Origin: Tenrec ecaudatus
Taxonomy: Eukaryota > Chordata > Mammalia > Afrosoricida > Tenrecidae
Direction: 5' to 3'
Length of the DNA stretch: 64,000 bases
NCBI RefSeq assembly: GCF_050624435.1
Contig: NC_134536.1
Coordinates: 142,087,059 to 142,151,058 of the forward strand
Within the stretch, counting starts at the first letter, position 1, and each line of letters starts with the position of its first letter. This document shows, in pieces, positions 55,754 through 64,000 of the stretch. The notes beneath the pieces are model-generated. The model was not told where the DNA came from. It was given only the letters and a program-made list of their open reading frames with translations, and did no database searches. A program made the position numbers and the translations under genes.

Positions 55754-58700
55754 CTGTGTCTGGCTTCGAGTACTCCAGGCACAGAATCTCTGACTCATGG
55801 GCCTCCACCTTCAGCATTTCACTCAGGAACTGCAATTCGTAGACCCTGCAAAATGAGAAGAGAGGAGAGCCCGTTCAGTGCCAGGCAGCGGGGGGAAAGA
55901 ATCATCACCCACCCCCTTCCACCTTTTCCTCTCCATCAAGAGCTGTTTTACTTTACCTTTTGGGTTGAACCTTTAGAAAAATGAGTCAAGATATGTCACA
56001 TTCAACTCTCTCACCTGGTCTCCCTTCGTATTATTGTTATATGCACTACAGTACACAGTGATAAGGACCACGGAGGTCACACTGGTACAACATTATTAGA
56101 CTTTATTTAAATGTCACCAGCGGGGGTTGCTCTGAGTTGGAATCAACCCAATGCCAATGAGTTTGTTTGTTTATCCCACGAATGGACTTCTTCTGCTCCA
56201 GGATCCTAGGAGCCCCCACGGCACATGGGTGTCATCTGTCCCAGTCTAGAATGGCTTTCAGTCTTTGCTTGTCTTTCCTACCCTGACACCTGGGAGAGTG
56301 TGATAAGTTACTCTGGCAGGTGTACCTCAAATGAAGGTTGCCTGATGTTTCCTCATGACTATCCTAAGTTCCTTATACATTTGGGTCAAGAATACCAGAC
56401 ACAATGCTAGGAGGAGGCTGCATGGAAAAACAGAACTAAAAGAAACTTTCCATCAACGTTGGTTGTTGTTGTTCAACATTTTATTGGGAGTTCTTAAGAG
56501 TCATAACATTTTCTGGGAACATTTTGAAACCTCTCAGTGTACCCTCTCACCAGATTCATGCTGCTGCCACGGGATGTTAACCTTAATGACTTGGCTAAGG
56601 GTGGGTTTTGCCGTTTCTTCATTGTCAAGTTAGTATCTTTCCCTTGGAGATAATAAATTTTGTCCCCAACCCTTTTCAGCTAAACCATCCTGAACCTCTG
56701 TCCTTGGGGGCCTAAAGTTCCCCCATCCTGTCCCCTGGAGGCAACGGCTTATCCCATAGCAAGCAAGTCATAATGATTAGCTCTTGTCTTTAACAAGTAA
56801 AGGAATATACATTAACCAAGCACCTAGTAAGTACTAGGCATTCTAAATCTCCCACTTACATTGTCTCCTGTTCGTAAAAATCAAATGCATCAGGTATGTC
56901 ATTTCACAATTGCAGAAACTAAGGTTTGGTCAAGTTCAGGAACATGTCCAAAGAGGCCAAGCTAAGACTGCACAGGGGCATACTGAAAAACGTCTGAGAT
57001 GAGTCAGCACTAAAATCCCCTCCCATCCTCAGAGCCAATTAACAGATACGAAGGGACCCAGGGGCACAGCTTGGGGAGCAAGGGTGCTGGAGGAAACAAA
57101 TTCCACACTTGAGGAACCCCAGCTCCTAATGGTAGGCCAGGAACACGGTCAGTCTCAGCAGACCTGGCCCACGTACCTCTACACTCCAGACGCAGGAGGA
57201 ATGATACAGAGCTGAATACACCTTGCCCACTTTCTTGGGGCCCTTCACACCCCAGACATAAGTACCATGGTCATTGTACACACAAGACAGCCACGGATTT
57301 GCAGGATCAAAGGTCAAGGTGATGGTGTCCCGATACTTCGCATTGGCCACTCCAGCGAAAAGGCGACTGAGGAAAGAGGGGGTCAGGGTGTCCAGGGCAG
57401 ACAGGGCAAACTGGTGAGTTAGCGCTAATGAAAAGGGGCACTAAAGGGAGGAGCAGCAGGTTGGCCAGCAGTCACTGGAGAAAGAACGCAGCGGCTGGCC
57501 TGGCATTCCTTGCCATGGGGCTCTGCAAAAGAACACAAGCTATTTCATAGCCCCCAACATCAGGCGGGGACAGTGTGTGGCCGTGATGCAGCCAAGCAGA
57601 TGTCAGGCCCTTCTAGACTCACGTCAGAGGAAAAGGAAGGGCACTGTGCAAACCAGTCATGGTCATATATCATTTCCTGCCATTTGCAGATTTAGCCCAC
57701 TCCTTCCCTGAATGAGAAATTAATATACCCAACTGCAGAACTGCCCCGCTTCCTGGCAGCACTGAAACCAGAGCAAAACTTCACTTCCTGCAATCACCCA
57801 ACCCAAGGCCCGAGGCTACAATAAGACCCTCCTACCTTAGCTGCTACCCAGGACCACCCTGAGGGAGAAAGGCCTGCTCCGTCAGGTTTCCAGCCTCTCT
57901 CAGAAACCCTAAGGAACTGCCCGTCTGTCCTAGCTGTGGTGTTTACAGGACAATGCATTACCACACTGCAGACTCAGATTACCACGGTTGCCCACAGTGA
58001 GCAACAAATGCTAAAAGACCCACCTGTGCTTGACTGCAAGGGTCTTCCCAGAGGTCTATGTGTGCCCTCCTCTCCTTGCAGCATGCCAGGGACGGCCTGG
58101 CACAGAGTGGGGCTCTGACAGGACTCAGGGGCCCACCCACACCGCTCACCTGGCCTCTGTGATGCTGGCAATGTCTGTGCCCAGGGCATGGGGCCGGGGC
58201 AGCGTGCTGAGGAAGTGCAGGTTGAAGGGGTTGAAAAGGCACACGGTGCCGTCAGCACAGCCGCAGAAGATGTAGTCCTGGCTCACCGAGATGCAGTGGG
58301 CCACTGTGGTCTGTGAGCACAGAAGCCACAGTCAGCAAGGGCGTCTGTCCACTCCTTCACCGGACACCTCAACAGCCATGAGCCAAGAGGCAAGGACAAG
58401 CGCAAGGCAGGCCAGCTGCCCTGGGCAGAGCCCCTCAATGCCCCTCCCTCTAACAGCAGCTGGCCAGAGGGCCCACAGCCCCGTGCAATTAGGGGGAAGG
58501 AGTCAGCAAGCCTTATAAGGCACCTGAGGTTTGGGCAAAGACACACCCAGAAAAGGCCGGCCCAGAGAAAGGCAGCAGAGGCAGCGGACAGGGCCAGCAC
58601 ACTTACTGTGATGCTGTCTGTGTGCTGAGCAGAAGAGGAAAGCAGAGGAAGAGGCAGAGACAGAGAGGGCGAGCAAGCAGAGAGGTTCCCAAACACATTC

Positions 58701-59762
58701 CTCCGCCTGGGGCCTCCCCCAGCGTGCATGCAGACTCAGGTGCCCTGGAGCCCGGAGGTGACAGACGGGAGGGTGCCGACAAAGCATTCACTTACACTCA
58801 GCTCCACCCACTTGTCCAACAGTCTCCGGGTCACTGAACTCGCACAGCTGCCCAGAGGATGTGATACAGAAGGTGCTGTCAGTCTTCTTCCCGCAGCCAC
58901 AGTCTACATCAGTGAACAGGTTGTTCCGCAGGTTCCCCCAGCAGCCCAGAGCGGCCCAGCAGGGGTACAGTGGCATTCACCTGTGGAGACACACCACAGG
59001 TGCCACCCACACACCCTGCAGGCTACCCCCTGGAAAGCAGGCCCTGGGGAGGGAGGGAGAAGGCTTCCCTTGCATATTGACATAGCACCTGGCCCAGCTG
59101 AGACTTCCAAGGGGCTTTTGAGCATGCAGAAGGGGGCGCAGGTGGAACATATCTGGGCAGACCCCACCCTAGTGGCTACTTGCTGCCTCACCTTTGAGGT
59201 CTTGCTGTCATCGAGGTACCAGAACTTGATGTGCCGGTTGCCTGCAGTGACAAAGTAGCTGCAGTCCTCAGAGAAGGATACTGCTGTCACCTGACTGGAC
59301 ACCTTGTTGGAAGCCACTACAATGTTTTTCTGGAGAGAAAGTCAAGGGAAATCAAGGCTCTGCTTCTAGGAGCTGAGGGAAAAGAAACTTACACACTGAA
59401 GGTTAGACAAGCTGTGAACTTGACCTCTCCTTCTGCCCCTTCTTCAGCATCCTAGATACCCAGTTGCTCCTTTCTGCTCAGAGTTCTCTAGAAAGGGACT
59501 GAGGCCAGCAGGCGGAAGTAAAGGCCACCGGTCAGCAGTTTCTTGGCTCCCCTCCCGGCCCCGCCTGTCCTGAGGCCAGCAGCCCACTCACCTTCCAGGC
59601 CCAGACATTGACGATCATGTCATGCTGGTAGCCCACTGAGACAATGTACTTGGCACTGGATGAGAAGGCCACACATGCCATGCCATACTTATGCTCCTGA
59701 AGCTCCGCCACCAGGCTGCGCTCCGACACGTCCCATACCCGCACAGCAGGCATGTGTCCACC
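55754..59762 (-). pseudogene. MAPKBP1: MAPKBP1 partial pseudogene, copy C
   Basis: Exons on the minus strand, in transcript order: 59762-59592, 59329-59192, 58980-58796, 58624-58607, 58310-58150, 57366-57177 and 55845-55754. It has the same two insertions in exon 58980-58796 and the same missing exons. In exon 57366-57177 it reads [10 protein letters not shown] and VWGVKGPKK, sharing three changes with A but the H-G change with B, a mosaic pattern. Non-functional as a protein gene. Confidence 0.88.
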
Positions 59763-59930
59763 TTGCAGGGACCGAAGACCCCGAAGTAAAGGCCAGAGGC
59801 TATCAAAAGAGATAGTGTCTGGGGTCTTAAAGGCTTGAAGGTGAGCAAACGGCCATCTGGCTCAGAAGCAAAAAAGCCCACATGGAATAAGCACACCAGC
59901 CTGTGCGATCACAAGGTGCCAAAGGGACCA

Positions 59931-59989
59931 GGTATAAGGCATTATGCACAATATATATATACCATATATATATGGTATAAGGCATTATG
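59931..59989. repeat. AT palindrome and 16-bp direct duplication (unit C)
   Basis: Mirror of 357-415. Confidence 0.8.
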
Positions 59990-60055
59990 TGTGGTCCCGT
60001 GGTGCTGACCCACACGGCGTCACCGTGAGTTGGAATGGACTCCTTAGAAACGGGT

Positions 60056-60228
60056 TTAGTAAGCAGCACAAAGAGGAAACTCCTTGGTGAACTGGAGGAC
60101 ACGGTAGCTGAAACCATGGGCTCCAACATACTACCCCTGAGGCTGGCAAAGGACTGGGCAGTGCTGCCTTGTGTTGCAAAGAAGGTCCCTGTGATGTCAG
60201 AATGACTGGACAGCACTAACAACAACAA
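60056..60228 (+). mobile_element. RTE/BovB-like LINE fragment (unit C)
   Basis: Mirror of 118-290. Confidence 0.6.
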
Positions 60229-60426
60229 AGGATGTCAGGCCCCTTCACTTCCCCAGACCACTGACCAGGTTCAAAGACCCGCATGCGAGTATAGTTTCAC
60301 AGTTAGACGTGTTTAGAAAAAATAATGTTTGCAAAAGTAAAATCTTGGTTTACATTTTACAGAGCATGCACAATTAGTAGAACTCTTAAGGTCCACCGGA
60401 ACCTGTTTAGGGTCCCCTCCACTTGC

Positions 60427-60602
60427 TCACCACCGATAAGTCGATTCTGACTCATATTGATCCTACAGGAGAGGTTAAAATTTCCCCTGTGGGTATTTCT
60501 GAAACTGTAGCTCCTTATGGGAATAGAAAGCCTCCTCTTTCTCTGCAGCTGGTGGGTTCAAACTGCCAACCTTGTCTTTAGCAGCTCAGGACTGACTTGT
60601 AT
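60427..60602 (-). mobile_element. Afrotherian SINE (unit C)
   Basis: Mirror of 19385-19560. Confidence 0.8.
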
Positions 60603-60611
60603 CTCTATGAA

Positions 60612-60822
60612 ACCAAAATCTACCTCACTGCCAGGGAGGTGATGCTGACTCATAGTGACCCTATGAGGCAGAGTAGATCTGTCCCTGTGAGTTTCTGAGA
60701 CTGTAACTCTTTATAGGAGTAGACAGACTCTTCTTCCCACGGAGTGGCTGGTGGTTTCAAAGTGCTGACTTTGGTGTTAGCAGCCCAACATGCAAACACT
60801 ATGCCACCAAAGCTACTTTTGT
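60612..60822 (-). mobile_element. Afrotherian SINE (unit C)
   Basis: Mirror of 19165-19375. Confidence 0.85.
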
Positions 60823-60974
60823 ACCCCTATAAGTAGATAAATATTTCTCTTATATCTGTGTTTCAACCAAAGGCATGGCTATAAAGGAAAAAAGGCCATG
60901 AGTGTCAAGAATGATTTGAAAATGTGGAGTTCTTTTGGGAAAGGATATATATATACTTGTGTAAATAAATAGAA

Positions 60975-61167
60975 TTCTGACGGCAAGAGTGGTCAGGAGT
61001 TGGACTGTTAATCTCAAGGTCAGCAGTTTGAATGACCAACCGCTCCTCTGGAGAAAGAGGAGATTTTCTACTCCTCTAAAGAATCACAGTCTCAGAAACC
61101 CACGGGGGCCATTTTACTCAGTCCCATGGGCCTGTGAGTTGGAATGGACTTGATGGCAGTGAGGGCA
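60975..61167 (+). mobile_element. Afrotherian SINE (unit C)
   Basis: Mirror of 18820-19012. Confidence 0.8.
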
Positions 61168-61811
61168 TGTAAATATGCAAACACCCACCTCGGACTTAGG
61201 ATTTGACCTGCTCCCTCAGCCCCGTGAGCATCTGCAGCCATGGACTTGGCCTTCTGTGAAGAACCCATTAGTGCACCACCACAAAGAGAATGAGTTTCCT
61301 CTGTGTCAGTCCATTACCCTGCCAACGTTCAGGATGGAGCCAACACCCTTGGTCTCCCAGAGAAATTGGCTCAACATACCCCTGATGTGGTTGCATGACA
61401 TAGGACACTCATGCAATGCACTGCATGTGCTCTATTTAATGCACTATCACCAACAAGTCTACATGGGTGGTAACTCTGAAAACCTTGTCCAAACAGCTGG
61501 CTTCACCAAAGTATATGGAGTCATGTGGAGTCGTCGACCAGTTCGACTCTGCACTGGCTGTACGTTGGCATTGCCAAGGGGGCTTTCTCACTGACCGTGA
61601 CCTGAATCCTGCTTCCACTAAGTCTTGCTTCATTGGTCTGGGATGGCGCCAGGCCAATGGGAGGCTTGAAAGCTCCTAAGGGATTCCAAAGTATGACCAA
61701 GGGTGAACACTACTGCTTTTGGCCATCACATCCGGGAAGGCCCTTGGGACTTTGCCACTCAAAGTATGATAGGTCAAGGAACCAGCAACATCAGCATTAG
61801 CTTCTCCCATT
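61168..61811. other. Anonymous DNA (unit C)
   Basis: Mirror of 18176-18819; no gene supported. Confidence 0.4.
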
Positions 61812-61987
61812 CTAATGCCATCGAGTTGATGCTGACTCATAGTGACCCTACAGGACAGGGTAGAACTGCCCTTGTGGGTTTCCCAGACTGTCACTCTTGC
61901 CCGGAGTCTACAGCCTCATATTTCTCCCAAGGAGTGGCTGGTGGTTTAGGACTACTGTCCTTGTGGTTAACAGCCCAAGAGTACCAG
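61812..61987 (-). mobile_element. Afrotherian SINE (unit C)
   Basis: Mirror of 18000-18175. Confidence 0.85.
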
Positions 61988-62656
61988 GGCCTCTAGAACT
62001 GCTGGATCCTAGACCCCCCACCCTGAACCCACAAAATCAGAATCTGCCCCCCAGCCCGATTTCCAGGAACCTGGGTAAGTGCATGCATGTGAAAGTTTAA
62101 GAAATACTTCCTTAGAAACCATTACTTTCCAGAACAAACTCCTCCTGCCAGAGGTGCATAAATGGAAGCCCATTAGGCCATGCTCGCCTAGAAGCAATTT
62201 GAGGTCTCAGTGCTCCTATATCCTGGCTGTCATCCAGATTTCCTTATTCTCACCTGGACTGTTGTCACTGCAGCAGGTATTGGTGAGTCCTCAGCACGAA
62301 CAGCCCCAAATTAGGTCTAGAGACACAGCTCCCATTTCAGAGTAGTACAATCCACAGTTTACTGTAGAGTTTCTGGCTTTTACTGGCTTGGGGTAGGGTC
62401 TAGTGGGAAATGCATCTTAGCAAGAGCCATTATATATTCTGGATGTGCACAATGAGTTTGTCTTGAGGCATATTTATGTCTGATGTTGTTATGTATTCTC
62501 TTTCTATCCCATGCAACGTTATTTTTTTTGAAAATTTATATTTGCTTTTAATTACCCAGACATATAAGTGATTTATAGCTAGGTCTGATCGATTGGAATC
62601 AGATGACCACGCCTGGATTAACCATGGGTCCTGGTGACCATTAGGCCCTTCTTTCC
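61988..62656. other. Anonymous DNA next to the minisatellite (unit C)
   Basis: Mirror of 17331-17999; nothing recognised. Confidence 0.4.
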
Positions 62657-63770
62657 ATAGTCCAAGTGCCCGTTAGTTAACCTAGATAGTCAAAGTGCCT
62701 GCTAGGTAACCTAAATAGTCCAAGTGCCCGCTAGGGAACCTACATAGTCCAAGTGCCCGCTAGGTAACCTAGATAGTCCAATTGCCCGTTGGCTAACCTA
62801 GATAGTCAAAGTGTCCGCTAGTTAACCTACATAGTCCAAGTGCCCGCTAGGTAACCTATATAGTCCAAATGCCCGCTAGGGACCCTAATAGTCCAAGTGC
62901 CCGCTAGTTAACCTAGATAGTCCAAGAGCTCGCTAGTTAACCTACATAGTCCAAATGCCCGCTAGGTAACCTAGACAGTTCAAGTGACCACTAGGTTACC
63001 TACATAGTCCAAGTGCCCGATAGGGAATCTACATAGTCCAAGTGCCCGCTAGTTAACATAGATAGTCCAAGTACCCGCTAGGAAACGTACATAGTCCAAG
63101 TGCCTGCTAGGTAACCTAGATAGTCCAAGTGCCCGCTAGTTAACCTACATAGTCCAAGTGCCTGCTAGGTAACCTAGATAGTCCAAGTGGCCAATAGTAA
63201 ACCTACATAGTCCAAATTCCCCCTAGGTAACCTAGATAGTCCCAAGGCCCGCTAGGTAACCTACATTGTCCTAGTGCCCCTTAGTTAACCTACATTCTCC
63301 AAGTGAACGATAGGGAACCTACATAGTCCAAGTGTCCGCTAGGTAACCTACATAGTCCAAAGCCCGCTAGTTAACCTACATAGTCCAAGTGCCTGTTAGG
63401 TAACCCAGATAGTCCTAATGCCCGCTAGGGAACCCACATAGTCCAAGTGCCCGCTAGGGAACTTACATAGTCCAAGGGCCCGCTAGGGAACCTACATAGT
63501 CCAAGTGCCCGTTAGTTAACCTAGATAGCCCAAGTGCCGGCTAGGTAACCTAGATAGTCCAACAGCCCGGTAGGTAACCAACATACTCCAAGTAACCGCT
63601 AGGTAACGTAGATAGTTCAAGTGCTAGCTAGGTAACCTAGATAGTCAAAGTGCCCGCTAGATAACCTACAAAGTCTAATTGCCCGCTAGGTAATCTATAT
63701 AGTCCAAATTCCCGCTAGGGAGCCTACATAATCCAAATGCCCGCTAGGTAACCTAGATAGTCCAAGGGCC
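62657..63770 (-). repeat. 29-bp minisatellite, inverted copy
   Basis: Mirror of 16217-17330 with the same 1114-bp length and the same order of monomer variants wherever checked. An unstable array would be expected to differ if the copies were old. Confidence 0.95.
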
Positions 63771-64000
63771 AACACATGCCATCGAGATGAGGGGAGGGAA
63801 ACTATTAGCAAGAGGTCTTATTGATATGTAAGGGTTATCTGAGATTCACAGACTTGAAAGGACATGGCGGCAGATCCCAACATCACAGTTCCAGGTGGGA
63901 CTACAGAAGCAAGAATAGGACAAGGATTGGGACCTGTGTTAAACAGGACAGTTTACAAGAGTGGTCCAGGGCCAAACAACCAAGGCTTTGGGGGCATGAC
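63771..64000 (+). repeat. Tail of a further inverted unit
   Basis: Reverse complement of 15987-16216 (R element). The inverted block therefore contains a unit-to-unit junction, and the inverted repeat continues beyond the window. Confidence 0.9.

Larger units (their letters stand above)
47592..63770 (-). repeat. Segmental duplication unit C (inverted, truncated)
   Basis: Reverse complement of 16217-32114: position x in C pairs with 79987-x for x above 51240 and with 79706-x below 50690. The change in sum comes from the site where B has L1 tails and C has retroviral sequence. It is truncated inside gag. Together with 63771-64000 it forms the right arm of an inverted repeat. Confidence 0.95.

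Noticed and set aside
1..64000. Assembly artefact creating false copies
   Set aside because: Not excluded, but not preferred. The copies differ at many sites, have different flanks at 35861 and 47592, and differ by the L1/retrovirus replacement, which simple assembly redundancy would not create. Long reads would settle it.

Overview
The window is mammalian nuclear DNA, almost certainly from an afrotherian and most likely a tenrec such as Echinops. It has spliced exons, CpG islands and dense retroelements. The SINEs are the tRNA-derived afrotherian type, with box-like phrases resembling 'accaccagccgctc' and 'cactatgagtcagcatc'. The L1 3' ends finish in 'tgtatgagcccctaataaaatg', RTE/BovB-like fragments are present, and there is a hAT fragment resembling the SPIN/OposCharlie group. 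The organism call rests on remembered repeat families, not on a search.

The layout is dominated by a young segmental duplication. A unit of about 19.6 kb occurs head to tail: unit A (1-16216, its first ~3.4 kb left of the window) and unit B (16217-35861, complete). A third copy, unit C (63770 down to 47592), lies on the minus strand. C also carries the tail of a preceding unit (63771-64000), so positions 15987-32114 and 47592-64000 form an inverted repeat with arms of about 16 kb around a 15.5-kb spacer. The A|B junction and its mirror in C are each occupied by a 29-bp minisatellite of about 38 copies.

Each unit holds, in order: the minisatellite; about 2.3 kb of anonymous DNA with SINEs; seven exons of a broken fragment of MAPKBP1 (a WD-repeat JNK-scaffold gene) carrying two frameshifts shared by all copies; SINEs, an LTR and an L1 fragment; a CpG island of about 0.8 kb with a consensus splice donor; a decayed betaretrovirus-like endogenous retrovirus in opposite orientation (primer-binding site, gag with MA/CA/NC, dUTPase, protease, envelope TM); and more L1, RTE and SINE debris. 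The A and B copies of the retrovirus carry L1 tails in place of 541 bp that survive in C. Single-base differences group C with A at some sites and with B at others, which suggests gene conversion or recombination among copies.

The spacer (35862-47591) is different DNA. It contains a solo LTR holding a GA microsatellite, two LTRs of the family seen in the units, a second diverged copy of the CpG island at 40.2-40.9 kb fused to an LTR, long anonymous stretches, a hAT fragment, and a gammaretrovirus-like (class I) provirus. That provirus lost gag and most of pol, has a broken surface-subunit region, and keeps a 275-codon open frame over its transmembrane subunit. No intact host protein-coding gene, tRNA or rRNA gene was found.
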